From Obesumbacterium proteus (GTDB lineage: Bacteria > Pseudomonadota > Gammaproteobacteria > Enterobacterales > Enterobacteriaceae), in assembly GCF_001586165.1 (NCBI RefSeq), contig NZ_CP014608.1, positions 992,001 through 1,056,000 on the forward strand: a stretch of 64,000 bases of DNA, written 5' to 3'. Each line of letters starts with the position of its first letter. Position 1 is the stretch's first letter. The translations under genes were made by a program, and so were the position numbers. A model generated the notes under the pieces. The model was given only the letters and a program-made list of their open reading frames with translations, ran no database searches and had not been told where the DNA came from. Below are positions 42,960 through 52,660 of the stretch, piece by piece.

Positions 42960-44342
42960 TTATTTATTAGTTGTCCCACTGAACCAATTCAGTTTGTCGC
43001 GCAGGGAAACGACAGCACCAACGATAATCAGGCTTGGACTTTCAACCTGTTGTGCCAGCTCACCTAAAGCAGCAAGTTCGCCTGTGACCACTTTCTGCTG
43101 CACTGAAGTACCGTTTTCCACCAAGGCAACAGGCATGGACTCGCTCATTCCGTGTTTGATTAACTGTGTCTGGATTTCAGTGGCTTGGCTCAATCCCATA
43201 TAAAACACTAAGGTTTGTTTTTCAGCCGCTAAATTTGCCCAGTCGAGCGAGGTATCTTTTTTGGCATGGCCGGTAACCAAACGCACGCTTTGAGCGTAAT
43301 CACGATGGGTGAGTGGAATGCCACTGTAGGCTGAACAGCCGGACGCCGCAGTAATCCCGGGAACGACGGAGAAGGCAATGCTGTCATCTGCTAGCACTTC
43401 CAGCTCTTCGCCTCCGCGACCAAAAATAAAGGGATCGCCACCTTTTAATCGCACCACGCGTTTGCCATTGCGGGCGTTGCGCAGCAGGATTTGGTTGATT
43501 TCATCTTGAGGTACGCAGTGGAAACCCGCGCGTTTGCCCACGAAAATACGTTCAGCGTCACGGCGGACTAAATTCATGATGTCGTCAGAAACCAGACGGT
43601 CATAAACCACGACGTCAGCCTGTTGGATCTGCTGCAAGCCTTTCAGCGTCAGTAGCCCTGCATCCCCTGGTCCAGCGCCGACAAGAACCACTTCGCCACG
43701 CTGCTCCAATGGTTGTTCAAACAGATCGGTAAGATGCTTATCGACCATCTCGGCGTCTTGGTTTGCCAAAGACTGAGCAAGACGATCGTGCGCGAACAGG
43801 CGCTCCCAAAAACGCCTGCGTAGCGTAATCGTTGAGAATTTATCTTTCACCTGCTGGCGTAGGTCACCGGCAAGGCGGGCTAGCTGACCCAAATGCTGAG
43901 GCAAAATAGCTTCAAGCTTTTCACGTAGCAATCGAGCAAGTACCGGCGATTTACCGCCTGAAGAAACCGCCACCATCAGCGGGGAGCGGTCGATGATAGA
44001 AGGCATGATGAAACTGGCACGTTTAGGGGCATCGACCACGTTGCAGAAGATCTGACGCTCACTGGCTTGCTGATAGACAAGATCGTTAACGTTCTCATCA
44101 TCGGTTGCAGCAATAACCAGCCAAACGCCTTCCAACAGCGCGGGAGAAAATTCGCCATGTGCCTGTTTTAGCTTGCCATCTTGTGCCCATAGATCAAATT
44201 GTGGGGTGAACTCTTTGGCGTTAACCATGATATCTGCCCCTGCATCCATCAGCAGTCGTGCTTTGCGTTCAGCGACTTCGCCACCGCCGACGAGCAGGCA
44301 GGCTTTTTGCTGCAGTTGACAAAAAATCGGTAAATAGTCCAT
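42960..44342 (-). CDS. cysG: Siroheme synthase CysG
   Basis: Trifunctional enzyme making siroheme from uroporphyrinogen III: methyltransferase, dehydrogenase and ferrochelatase. The 460 residues (E. coli 457) start with the NAD-binding GGGEVAERKARLL, followed by the dehydrogenase/chelatase domain (SSGGKSPVLARLLREKLE), then the methyltransferase with VGAGPGDAGLLTLKG, VVYDRLVS and RLKGGDPFIFGRGGEE. The ATG at 44342 (MDYLPIFCQL) is the family start. Its product is the cofactor of NirB upstream. Confidence 0.97.
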   Translation of the reverse strand: MDYLPIFCQLQQKACLLVGGGEVAERKARLLMDAGADIMVNAKEFTPQFDLWAQDGKLKQAHGEFSPALLEGVWLVIAATDDENVNDLVYQQASERQIFCNVVDAPKRASFIMPSIIDRSPLMVAVSSGGKSPVLARLLREKLEAILPQHLGQLARLAGDLRQQVKDKFSTITLRRRFWERLFAHDRLAQSLANQDAEMVDKHLTDLFEQPLEQRGEVVLVGAGPGDAGLLTLKGLQQIQQADVVVYDRLVSDDIMNLVRRDAERIFVGKRAGFHCVPQDEINQILLRNARNGKRVVRLKGGDPFIFGRGGEELEVLADDSIAFSVVPGITAASGCSAYSGIPLTHRDYAQSVRLVTGHAKKDTSLDWANLAAEKQTLVFYMGLSQATEIQTQLIKHGMSESMPVALVENGTSVQQKVVTGELAALGELAQQVESPSLIIVGAVVSLRDKLNWFSGTTNK

Positions 44343-44415
44343 CCAACAATCCTCACTACGGAAATTTGCTTCGGCAAAAAATAGCGCACCGCCTGAGCGA
44401 TGCGCCATAAAATCA

Positions 44416-45219
44416 TTAAGCAGTCTGATTTTTTTGTGCCGCGGCTTCCGTTACCGGGCGCTGTGCGCGCGGCGTTGCATACCAGTAGCCAAGGCCCATA
44501 AAGACCGCACCGGATAATGTATTACCCAGAGTTACCCACAGCAGATTATGGCCGATACCGCTCAGGGTAAAGGATTCGCTGTGGTTGCCGAGCCAAGATA
44601 GGGCAAAAAGGGTCATGTTGGCAACCGAGTGCTCGTAGCCAGAGGCGATAAATGCGAGCAAACACCACCAAATGGCCAAGAATTTGCCAGCACCTTCAGT
44701 GCGTAGCGCCATCCAAATCGCTAAACAGACCAGCCAGTTACACAGCGCGCCTTTGAAGAACAGCACGGCAGCGGGTGCCGTGGTTTTCGCCAGTGCGGCG
44801 GTGTGTACTAAGCTGCTATCGACAGGCAGTAAACTTCCGCCACCGTAATAATATAAAACGGCAACGAAGATTGAACCGATCAGATTGCCCAACCACGTTT
44901 GCGGCAGAATGGCTAACCACTGGCCTCCGCTAATGGTGCCTGCTTTAACGCCCAGCGTGAGGAACATGGTGTGGCCGGTAAACAGCTCAGAACCGGCAAT
45001 GATCACCAGCGTTAAGGCGATACCAAACGTTGCGCCCATAAGCAAAGGACGCAGCGCGGGTTCAACCATATTGCCGAGCGTGAAGATCAGAATGATGCCG
45101 AGGCCAACATAAGCCCCCGCCATCGCAGAGCTAATCCAAAATCCAAACGGGTTATCTTTGTTCAGGCGAACAATGCGTGCCGCATTGGTTGCGCATTTAT
45201 TGATGGTGTCGGTAAACAT
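44416..45219 (-). CDS. nirC: Nitrite channel NirC
   Basis: Formate/nitrite-channel family pore of the inner membrane, moving nitrite. The 267 residues (E. coli 268) show six hydrophobic segments and the family signatures AGAYVGLGIILIFTLGN, SELFTGHTMFLT, FKGALCNWLVCLAIWMA and SGYEHSVANM. I chose the ATG at 45219 (MFTDTINKCA) over one four codons upstream, by family match. Confidence 0.96.
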   Translation of the reverse strand: MFTDTINKCATNAARIVRLNKDNPFGFWISSAMAGAYVGLGIILIFTLGNMVEPALRPLLMGATFGIALTLVIIAGSELFTGHTMFLTLGVKAGTISGGQWLAILPQTWLGNLIGSIFVAVLYYYGGGSLLPVDSSLVHTAALAKTTAPAAVLFFKGALCNWLVCLAIWMALRTEGAGKFLAIWWCLLAFIASGYEHSVANMTLFALSWLGNHSESFTLSGIGHNLLWVTLGNTLSGAVFMGLGYWYATPRAQRPVTEAAAQKNQTA

Positions 45220-45254
45220 ACTGGCTTCCATGATTTAAGGTTAAAAAACGAATT

Positions 45255-45405
45255 CTTGAATGTCCCCCTCATTTTCCCCCTTGCAGAGGAAAGCGTTGCG
45301 CACCGTTTACCTGCCCTCATCTGGGTAAGAGAGGGCAACTATTTATGTTTCGGTATGGCACCGTCTGTCCCTCCCCCTGAGAAGGGGGAGGTTAGGAGGG
45401 GGATT
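45255..45405. repeat. REP-like hairpins in the nirC-nirD gap
   Basis: The 195-base gap contains TGCCCTC/GAGGGCA (45312-45337) and CTCCCCCT/AGGGGGAG (45371-45390), the latter followed by GTTAGGAGGGGG. It resembles the 2179-2200 hairpin. Inside the nir operon it may stabilise nirBD mRNA or reduce expression of nirC and cysG. Confidence 0.5.
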
Positions 45406-45414
45406 TTGCGATGA

Positions 45415-45747
45415 TTAATCCGCCGAACGTACCTGCACAAACCCATCAACCAAACGGGTTGCAAAATGCGGCACGGAATGGGCTTCGTCTTCGAGGCAAA
45501 GTCCATCTACCAAGCGGAAATGCTGCTTTTTCAGCGGGCTAGCAACCCACAGCTCGCCCTGATGTTCAGCAATCAATCCACGAGATAGCACGCTTGAACC
45601 GGCAAAAGGATCGATATTGGAGATGGCAAAAACCTGCTCATCTTGGTAAGGACGGAACACCGCGACCTGATGAGTCCCCACCAAAGCGCACACGCCGGTG
45701 CCGGGCAGAATATCGTTTAACGGGCAAACATTAATCCACTGGCTCAT
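45415..45747 (-). CDS. nirD: NADH-nitrite reductase small subunit NirD
   Basis: Small subunit needed for NirB activity. The 110 residues (E. coli 108) form a Rieske-like fold (VGTHQVAVFRPYQDEQVFAISNIDPF, QGELWVASPLKKQHFRL) but lack the Rieske cluster ligand pairs, as usual for NirD. It overlaps nirB by 4 bases. Confidence 0.96.
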   Translation of the reverse strand: MSQWINVCPLNDILPGTGVCALVGTHQVAVFRPYQDEQVFAISNIDPFAGSSVLSRGLIAEHQGELWVASPLKKQHFRLVDGLCLEDEAHSVPHFATRLVDGFVQVRSAD

Positions 45748-48296
45748 GCGTTAGCCTCCTCGGTTGCGATCAGGGTGACAGGAATACGCTCGTCTGGGCG
45801 TGCAGGACGATGCTGAGCGCGTTCAGACACGATCTGAACGTTAGGGTCACGTTGATCGCTGTTGATGAAGTGAGCGAAGCGTACCTGTGCTTCTGGGGTG
45901 TTTACGGTTTCAGTCCATTCGCAGATTACTTTTTCGCGCAGGCGGGCAATTTCTTGCTCCAGCAAGGCATTCATCCCGAGTTTATCGTTGATGATGACGG
46001 AACGCAGGTAGTCGATACCGCCTTCCAAGCTTTCTAACCAAACAGATGTACGCTGTAATTTATCGCCGGTACGGATGTAGAACATCATGAAGCGATCGAG
46101 GTATTTGATCAGCGTTTCGCGATCGAGATCGGCAGCCAGCAAATCACCATGGCGTGGTTTCATCCCGCCGTTACCACATACGTAGAGGTTCCAGCCATTT
46201 TCGGTGGCGATAATACCGACGTCTTTGCCCTGTGCTTCTGAACATTCACGCGTACAGCCGGAGACACCGAATTTCATTTTGTGCGGTGTACGAATGCCTT
46301 TGTAGCGGTTTTCTAATTCCACGCCGAAGCCAACGCTGTCGCCTACGCCGTAACGACACCAGGTGCTGCCGACGCAGGTTTTTGCCATGCGCAGTGCTTT
46401 GGCATAGGCGTGACCCGTTTCAAAGCCTGCTTCAATCAACTTGCTCCAGATCGCGGGCAAATCGTCTTTCTGCGCGCCAAACATACCGATACGCTGTGAG
46501 CCGGTGATTTTGGTATACAGGTTGTATTCGCGTGCGATCTGGCCGATGGCCAGCAGGCCTTCTGGGGTGATTTCACCGCCAGCAGAACGAGGGATCACCG
46601 AGTAGGTGCCGTCTTTCTGAATATTCGCAAGGAAGTTGTCATTGGTATCCTGCAGCGGAGTGAGCTCCGGTTGCAGAATGTAGTCGTTCCAGCATGACGC
46701 CAGCAGAGAGCCGACCGTTGGCTTACACACTTCACAGCCGTAGCCTTTGCCGTATTTTTCCAGCAGCTCGTTGAAGGATTTAATCTCTTCGACGCGGATG
46801 AGGTGATACAGCTCTTGGCGCGAATAGGCAAAGTGTTCGCATAGGTGGTTATTGACTTCAATACCTTGCTTCGCTAACTCGGCGTTAAGCACCTGAGTCA
46901 CGAGCGGAATACAGCCGCCGCAGCCGGTACCGGCTTTCGTTGCCGATTTAATCGCTGCAACGGTATGACAGCCCGCGTTGACCGCTTTGATAATGTCGCC
47001 TTTGCTGACGTCAAAGCAGGAGCAGATCTGCGCCGTTTCTGGCAATGATTCCACGCCGATAGCCGGTTTACCTTTGCCCGCGTGTGCAGGCAGGATCAGG
47101 CTGTCTGGGTGTTCTGGCAGTTCAATATCGTTGAGCGTGAGCTGAAGCAGATTGCCATAGTCGCTGGTATCGCCCACCAACACCGCGCCGAGCAGGCGTT
47201 TGTTGTCGGCGCTGACGATAATGCGTTTGTAGATTTCTTGGCTTTCATCAAGATAAACGTAGCTGCGAGCGCCTTCGGTGCGGCCGTGTGCATCACCGAT
47301 GCCGCCGACGTCTACGCCCAGCAGTTTCAACTTGGCGCTCATATCTGCGCCGTGGAAGCCGTTTTCGTTGCCAAGCAGGTGGTCAACGGTGACCTGAGCC
47401 ATCTTGTAACCAGGAGCAACCAAGCCGAAAGTACGGTCGTTCCATGATGCGCATTCGCCGATAGCGTACACGTCAGGATCGGAGGTTTGGCACTGATCGT
47501 TAATCACGATCCCGCCGCGACGCGCAGTGGCTAAGCCACATTGATGCGCCAGTTTATCCTGCGGGCGGATACCGGTTGAGAAAACGATGAAGTCGATTTC
47601 AAGCTCGGTGCCGTCGGCAAAGCGCATGGTTTTACGCGCTTCGCTGCCGGAATGAATGATTTCTTGGGTATTTTTGCTGGTATGAACGCGCACGCCCATA
47701 CGCTCGATTTTTTCACGCAGTTGCTGGCCGCCCATCGGGTCGAGCTGCTCAGCCATTAATACCGGTGCAAATTCGATAACGTGAGTTTCAACGCCCAGAT
47801 TTTTCAGCGCACCAGCGGCTTCTAAGCCGAGAAGGCCGCCGCCGACCACGGCACCGCGTTTGCTACGGCGTGCACAGGACTCAATGGCGTTAAGATCTTC
47901 GATAGTACGATAAACAAAGCAATCCTGACCTTCGCTGCCTTTGATTGGCGGGATCCACGGGTATGATCCGGTTGCCATAATCAGCTTGTCGTACTGGATA
48001 GTACGGCCAGAGTTGGAATAGATGATTTTCTCACTGCGATTGATCGTAATCGCACGTTCACCGACTAGCACGTTGACGTTGTGCTTTTGGTAGAAGCCTT
48101 CTCGAACGAGCGACAGCTCTTCGGCGGTGTGATGTGAGAAGTAGGAAGAAAGATGAACTCGGTCGTAGGCGACACGAGGCTCTTCACAGAAAACGGTAAT
48201 CTCAAATTGATTCGGTTCAGCCTTTTCTAATAGTTCTTCGATGAAGCGGTGGCCGACCATCCCGTTACCGATAATGGCGAGTCTAATTTTGCTCAT
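45744..48296 (-). CDS. nirB: NADH-dependent nitrite reductase large subunit NirB
   Basis: Cytosolic six-electron reduction of nitrite to ammonium. The 850 residues (E. coli 847) show an FAD domain (GNGMVGHRFIEELLEK), an NAD domain (AVVGGGLLGLEAAGALKNLG), two bacterioferredoxin-type [2Fe-2S] segments (CSCFDVSKGDI, AGTGCGGCIPLV) and the siroheme/4Fe-4S domain with FGVSGCTRECSEAQGKD and YVCGNGG. An FNR site and a NarL/NarP site lie upstream; cysG in the same operon supplies siroheme. Confidence 0.98.
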   Translation of the reverse strand: MSKIRLAIIGNGMVGHRFIEELLEKAEPNQFEITVFCEEPRVAYDRVHLSSYFSHHTAEELSLVREGFYQKHNVNVLVGERAITINRSEKIIYSNSGRTIQYDKLIMATGSYPWIPPIKGSEGQDCFVYRTIEDLNAIESCARRSKRGAVVGGGLLGLEAAGALKNLGVETHVIEFAPVLMAEQLDPMGGQQLREKIERMGVRVHTSKNTQEIIHSGSEARKTMRFADGTELEIDFIVFSTGIRPQDKLAHQCGLATARRGGIVINDQCQTSDPDVYAIGECASWNDRTFGLVAPGYKMAQVTVDHLLGNENGFHGADMSAKLKLLGVDVGGIGDAHGRTEGARSYVYLDESQEIYKRIIVSADNKRLLGAVLVGDTSDYGNLLQLTLNDIELPEHPDSLILPAHAGKGKPAIGVESLPETAQICSCFDVSKGDIIKAVNAGCHTVAAIKSATKAGTGCGGCIPLVTQVLNAELAKQGIEVNNHLCEHFAYSRQELYHLIRVEEIKSFNELLEKYGKGYGCEVCKPTVGSLLASCWNDYILQPELTPLQDTNDNFLANIQKDGTYSVIPRSAGGEITPEGLLAIGQIAREYNLYTKITGSQRIGMFGAQKDDLPAIWSKLIEAGFETGHAYAKALRMAKTCVGSTWCRYGVGDSVGFGVELENRYKGIRTPHKMKFGVSGCTRECSEAQGKDVGIIATENGWNLYVCGNGGMKPRHGDLLAADLDRETLIKYLDRFMMFYIRTGDKLQRTSVWLESLEGGIDYLRSVIINDKLGMNALLEQEIARLREKVICEWTETVNTPEAQVRFAHFINSDQRDPNVQIVSERAQHRPARPDERIPVTLIATEEANA

Positions 48297-48353
48297 TTTT
48301 GCCTCAAATTTTAAAATCCTACGCCTACCATAATCCTCCGTAGTTTGTACTTA

Positions 48354-48367
48354 TTGATGTAAATCAA
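48354..48367 (-). promoter_or_regulatory. FNR box of the nirB promoter
   Basis: TTGAT-GTAA-ATCAA is a perfect match to the FNR consensus TTGAT-N4-ATCAA. It is 58 bases upstream of the nirB ATG, matching the anaerobic nirB promoter layout known from E. coli. Confidence 0.88.
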
Positions 48368-48380
48368 TTTGACCCCTATA

Positions 48381-48396
48381 TACCTCTAAGGTGGTA
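48381..48396 (-). promoter_or_regulatory. NarL/NarP 7-2-7 site upstream of nirB
   Basis: TACCTCT-AA-GGTGGTA is an inverted heptamer pair spaced by two bases, matching the 7-2-7 NarL/NarP arrangement. It lies just upstream of the FNR box, as in E. coli nirB. Confidence 0.78.
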
Positions 48397-48575
48397 GTTA
48401 TCTGATTTTATTGATATTTTGTTAAGTTGCGGATTTTTCGCAACTTTGGCTGAAACGTGTCAGTTTGATAATAAAAGAGCCATGAAAAGTGAAATGCTAT
48501 TTTGTTTTATTTTTAAGCAATCTTGAAAGTGGAGCGGTTCAATGATGAGAAATATATAAAATTTTTATTACCCAT

Positions 48576-48591
48576 ACGAAAACGATTGCTT
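48576..48591 (+). promoter_or_regulatory. PurR operator upstream of codB
   Basis: ACGAAAACGATTGCTT, read on the complement, fits the PurR consensus ACGCAAACGTTTTCGT at about 14 of 16 positions. It lies about 66 bases before the codB GTG. PurR control of codBA is established in E. coli. Confidence 0.75.
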
Positions 48592-48656
48592 TTTGTAGGC
48601 AGAGGAATAGAATGCGGCGGATTTTTTGGCCTGAAAACAGCGAAAGGAGGAATGTC

Positions 48657-49928
48657 GTGTCGCAAGATAACAACTATAGTCAGGGGCCTGTACCGCAGTC
48701 GGCGCGGAAAGGGGTATTAGCATTGACGTTCGTCATGCTGGGATTAACCTTCTTTTCTGCCAGTATGTGGACCGGAGGTGCTCTCGGAACCGGTCTTAGT
48801 TATCATGATTTCTTCCTCGCAGTACTCCTCGGTAATCTTCTTCTCGGTATTTACACTTCTATTCTCGGTTACATCGGCGCTAAAACTGGCCTCACCACAC
48901 ATCTTCTTGCGCGATTCTCTTTTGGTGTTAAAGGCTCTTGGCTGCCATCACTGCTGCTGGGCGGAACGCAGGTAGGGTGGTTTGGAGTCGGCGTGGCGAT
49001 GTTTGCTATTCCGGTAGGAAAAGCCACCGGGCTCGATATCAATTGGCTGATCGCGATTTCCGGGTTGCTGATGACGGTAACGGTGTTCTTTGGTATTTCA
49101 GCGTTAACGGTGCTTTCGGTGGTTGCGGTTCCGGCTATTGCTTGCCTGGGGGGCTACTCAGTTTGGCTCGCGGTGCACGGCATGGGGGGGTTAGATGCGC
49201 TGAAATCTGTGGTTCCGGCTGAGCCTTTAGATTTTAACGTTGCTTTGGCGCTGGTGGTGGGCTCTTTTGTCAGCGCAGGAACGTTAACCGCTGACTTTGT
49301 ACGCTTCGGGCGTAATGCCAAAATGGCGGTGCTGGTTTCGATGGTGGCATTTTTCCTCGGTAACTCTTTGATGTTTATTTTTGGCGCGGCCGGTGCGGCG
49401 GCATTGGGCATGGCGGATATCTCTGATGTCATGATTGCTCAAGGTCTGTTGCTGCCCGCCATTGTGGTGCTGGGGCTGAATATCTGGACCACCAACGACA
49501 ATGCGCTCTACGCCTCGGGCTTGGGTTTTGCCAACATTACCGGTATGTCGAGTAAAACGCTGTCGATCATTAACGGCATCATCGGCACTATTTGCGCGCT
49601 GTGGCTGTATAACAATTTTGTTGGCTGGTTGACGTTCTTGTCTGCGGCTATCCCACCGGTTGGCGGCGTTATCATCGCTGACTACCTGATGAACCGTCGC
49701 CGCTATGAGCACTTTGCTACCGCGCGTATGATGAACGTAAACTGGGTGGCTATTCTGGCCGTCGCGCTGGGGATTGCCGCCGGCCATTGGCTGCCGGGTG
49801 TGGTTCCGGTGAACGCGGTGCTGGGCGGAGCGCTGAGCTATCTGGTGCTTAATCCAATTCTAAATCGTAAAACTGCAATGACAGCAGGATCAACAATAAC
49901 AAATGCGGAGGCAAACGGTGCCGAATAA
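48657..49928 (+). CDS. codB: Cytosine permease CodB
   Basis: Imports cytosine across the inner membrane (NCS1 family). From the GTG at 48657 (product MSQDNNYSQGPVPQSARKG) there are 423 residues, with AGGAGG 6 bases upstream; E. coli codB also begins with GTG. Twelve hydrophobic segments are expected and visible, with SFGVKGSWLPSLLLGGTQVGW, TADFVRFGRNAK and NIWTTNDNALYASGLGFAN. It overlaps codA by 11 bases. Confidence 0.97.
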   Translation: MSQDNNYSQGPVPQSARKGVLALTFVMLGLTFFSASMWTGGALGTGLSYHDFFLAVLLGNLLLGIYTSILGYIGAKTGLTTHLLARFSFGVKGSWLPSLLLGGTQVGWFGVGVAMFAIPVGKATGLDINWLIAISGLLMTVTVFFGISALTVLSVVAVPAIACLGGYSVWLAVHGMGGLDALKSVVPAEPLDFNVALALVVGSFVSAGTLTADFVRFGRNAKMAVLVSMVAFFLGNSLMFIFGAAGAAALGMADISDVMIAQGLLLPAIVVLGLNIWTTNDNALYASGLGFANITGMSSKTLSIINGIIGTICALWLYNNFVGWLTFLSAAIPPVGGVIIADYLMNRRRYEHFATARMMNVNWVAILAVALGIAAGHWLPGVVPVNAVLGGALSYLVLNPILNRKTAMTAGSTITNAEANGAE

Positions 49929-51201
49929 CACATTACAGGCGGTGATTAACGCTCGCTTAGCGGGGAAAGAAGGGCTCTGGCAGATCCATCTTGAAGACGG
50001 AAAAATAACGTCAATTGAAGCGCAATCTGACGTGATGCCTGCTTCAACGAAATGTTTGGATGCTGAGCAGGGCTTAGTGTTACCGCCTTTTGTTGAGCCA
50101 CATATTCATCTGGATACCACCCAAACGGCGGGACAGCCAAGCTGGAACCAGTCTGGAACCCTGTTTGAAGGTATTGAGCGCTGGGCCGAGCGCAAAGCGC
50201 TATTGACCCATGAAGATGTAAAACAGCGCGCATGGCAAACCCTGAAATGGCAAATCGCCAACGGTATTCAGCATGTGCGTACTCACGTGGATGTTTCTGA
50301 CGCCACGCTAACGGCGCTGAAAGCGATGTTAGAAGTGAAGCAGGAAGTGGCTCCGTGGGTTGATCTGCAAATCGTTGCTTTCCCACAGGAAGGGATTATG
50401 TCGTATCCCAACGGCGAGGCGCTGTTGGAAGAGGCGATGCGTCTGGGTGCAGACGTGGTTGGTGCTATTCCACACTTTGAATTTACCCGCGAATACGGCG
50501 TGGAGTCTCTGCATAAGACGTTTGCGTTGGCGCAAAAATATGACCGTCTGATCGACGTTCACTGTGATGAGAACGATGACGAACAATCTCGCTTTGTTGA
50601 AACGGTTGCCGCGCTGGCACACCGAGAAGGCATGGGCGCACGCGTAACCGCGAGTCATACAACGGCGATGCACTCCTATAACGGTGCCTACACTTCGCGT
50701 TTATTCCGCTTGCTGAAGATGTCTGGGATTAACTTTGTGGCGAACCCACTGGTGAATATTCATCTGCAAGGACGCTTCGATACCTATCCAAAACGCCGTG
50801 GCATTACCCGCGTGAAAGAGATGCTGGAATCCGGCATTAACGTTTGCTTCGGCCATGATGACGTGTTTGATCCATGGTATCCGCTGGGTACGGCAAATAT
50901 GCTGCAGGTATTGCATATGGGGCTGCATGTCTGCCAGCTGATGGGCTATGGTCAAATTGACGATGGTGTGAATTTGATTACCCACCACAGTGCGAAAACG
51001 TTGAATCTAACGGATTATGGTATTGCGGCGGGGAACAGTGCGAATCTGATCGTATTACCGGCAGAGAGTGGTTTTGATGCGGTGCGTCGTCAGGTTCCTG
51101 TTCGCTACTCCGTTCGTCACGGCGCAGTGATTGCCTGCACCCAGCCAGCGAAAACCACCCTGCATTTAGGGCAGTCTGAAACCGTCGACTTTAAACGTTA
51201 A
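49918..51201 (+). CDS. codA: Cytosine deaminase CodA
   Basis: Converts cytosine to uracil and ammonia. The 427 residues match E. coli. Amidohydrolase motifs are clear: metal ligands in EPHIHLD near residue 60, VHCDENDDEQSRF, ASHTTAMHSY and the catalytic GHDDVFDPWYPLG near 312. The start is GTG at 49918 (product MPNNTLQAV) preceded by GGAGG, inside the end of codB; an upstream start at 49903 is rejected on family length. Confidence 0.97.
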   Translation: MPNNTLQAVINARLAGKEGLWQIHLEDGKITSIEAQSDVMPASTKCLDAEQGLVLPPFVEPHIHLDTTQTAGQPSWNQSGTLFEGIERWAERKALLTHEDVKQRAWQTLKWQIANGIQHVRTHVDVSDATLTALKAMLEVKQEVAPWVDLQIVAFPQEGIMSYPNGEALLEEAMRLGADVVGAIPHFEFTREYGVESLHKTFALAQKYDRLIDVHCDENDDEQSRFVETVAALAHREGMGARVTASHTTAMHSYNGAYTSRLFRLLKMSGINFVANPLVNIHLQGRFDTYPKRRGITRVKEMLESGINVCFGHDDVFDPWYPLGTANMLQVLHMGLHVCQLMGYGQIDDGVNLITHHSAKTLNLTDYGIAAGNSANLIVLPAESGFDAVRRQVPVRYSVRHGAVIACTQPAKTTLHLGQSETVDFKR

Positions 51202-51221
51202 TCGCGTTGTTGCGGCAATAA

Positions 51222-51249
51222 AAAACCGGCCCTGTTATAGGCCGGTTTT
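51222..51249. terminator. Bidirectional terminator between codA and tsgA
   Basis: AAAACCGGCC and GGCCGGTTTT form a 10-bp stem around a CTGTTATA loop, flanked by A residues on the left and TTTT on the right. It serves convergent codA and tsgA. Confidence 0.9.
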
Positions 51250-51270
51250 TTTTATCAGGAAGAACCCGAT

Positions 51271-52455
51271 TTATTTAGTGCTGTGACCGTGCAGGCGGTG
51301 ACGCGTCACGAAGCCCAACAGTAAACACATCACGAAGACCACAAGGTACAAGCCATTGGCTGTTGCCAGCGCTGCGTGAGCACCGCTTTTTGCCACGATT
51401 GGGCCAGTCACAATGAAGGTCAACATGGTACCGATGGTGCCGCAGGTCAGAATGAAGTTCACCAGCTTTGGTGAAGATACTTTGGTTTGCAGCGAGCCCA
51501 GCGTGATCAGCGTGGTGTAAATTGCGCTGCTGACAAAGCCCAGACCCAGAATGTACAGGCTCAGCATGCCAACCTGCTCGGTGGTGACGAACAGATACAT
51601 CATCACGGTAGAGAGCGCAGCCAGAACGGTCACGATGCGTTGCAGATCGAAGAAACGCAGAATGAAGCTGAAGATCCACATCCCAACCATATAAGCAGTC
51701 CAGAAGTTACTGACTAATGCGCCAGCTTCTTCGATGCTCATGTTGAAATGTTTGCTGGCGTATTCTGGTACCCACTGGATAAAGCCCAACTGGCCGAGGA
51801 TGTAGCACAGTGCGGCAATCGACAGGAAGAGAACGCCGATACCCCATTTCTCTTTTACTACAGGCTCGCTCTGGTCGTCTTTTTTCTGCCCCAAAATAGG
51901 GAAGTCAGACATCAGCGTCAGGACGAAAATGGCCAGATACAGCACGCCGATGCAGGCGTAAACCCAGTACCACGTCACGTGATTCGCCAGCAGCGTAGCG
52001 GCAACGATTGGGAATACCATCCCCGCCATACTGAAGAAGGAGTCGGTGAACAGCAGGCGTGAGCCACGCTGACGACCTTCATAGATATGGGTGATGAGGA
52101 AGGTACCGATAGACATGGTAATCCCGCTCACTACGCCCAGTACAAACATGCACAGGGAGAACATCACCAAGCTGTGGCCGACCATCAGGCCCGCAACGGC
52201 TAAGATCATCAGCACGAAGCCGAAAATCAGCTGGCGTTTAAGAGGGATAATTTCCATTAACCATGCGTTAAGGAAAATAGAGACCAAAATACCGGCATTA
52301 AGAAACGTAAAGGTGTTACTCATGCTGGAAATCGGCAGATTAAAGTATTCTGCGATATTGCCCATCACCATCCCGGTGACGATCACCAATGCACCGGTAA
52401 GCGCATAGGAGAAGAAACTGATCCATGTTAGGCGAATGCGGTTGCTGTTGGTCAT
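51271..52455 (-). CDS. tsgA: MFS transporter TsgA
   Basis: Major-facilitator protein of unknown substrate, in E. coli adjacent to nirB. The 394 residues (E. coli 393) have twelve hydrophobic segments, including ALTGALVIVTGMVMGNIAEY, IFLNAWLMEIIPLKRQL, LVMFSLCMFVLGVVSGITMS and a C-terminal LYLVVFVMCLLLGFVTRH. In E. coli it follows nirB directly; here codBA separates them. Confidence 0.94.
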   Translation of the reverse strand: MTNSNRIRLTWISFFSYALTGALVIVTGMVMGNIAEYFNLPISSMSNTFTFLNAGILVSIFLNAWLMEIIPLKRQLIFGFVLMILAVAGLMVGHSLVMFSLCMFVLGVVSGITMSIGTFLITHIYEGRQRGSRLLFTDSFFSMAGMVFPIVAATLLANHVTWYWVYACIGVLYLAIFVLTLMSDFPILGQKKDDQSEPVVKEKWGIGVLFLSIAALCYILGQLGFIQWVPEYASKHFNMSIEEAGALVSNFWTAYMVGMWIFSFILRFFDLQRIVTVLAALSTVMMYLFVTTEQVGMLSLYILGLGFVSSAIYTTLITLGSLQTKVSSPKLVNFILTCGTIGTMLTFIVTGPIVAKSGAHAALATANGLYLVVFVMCLLLGFVTRHRLHGHSTK

Positions 52456-52613
52456 AGCAAGGCCCGTGTCAGTAGTATTGAGAAATAGGAAAGTATTTAC
52501 GAAGGATCAAACTAAGAATAATCGATCCCACAAGGCGGCGAATCCTAGCATAGTTGTAGGCGATTTTTGTGATATATGTCGATTTTTTGCTGTAACGATA
52601 TGAATGAGTTTCT

Positions 52614-52653
52614 TACAAAAGCGATCTGAGTAGAAATTATTGCACTCAGATCG
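52614..52653 (-). terminator. Terminator downstream of the LacI-type gene
   Basis: CGATCTGAGT and ACTCAGATCG form a perfect 10-bp stem with a 12-base loop; on the minus strand it is followed by CTTTTGT. It lies 8 bases past the regulator stop. Confidence 0.75.
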
Positions 52654-52660
52654 TCACTGA

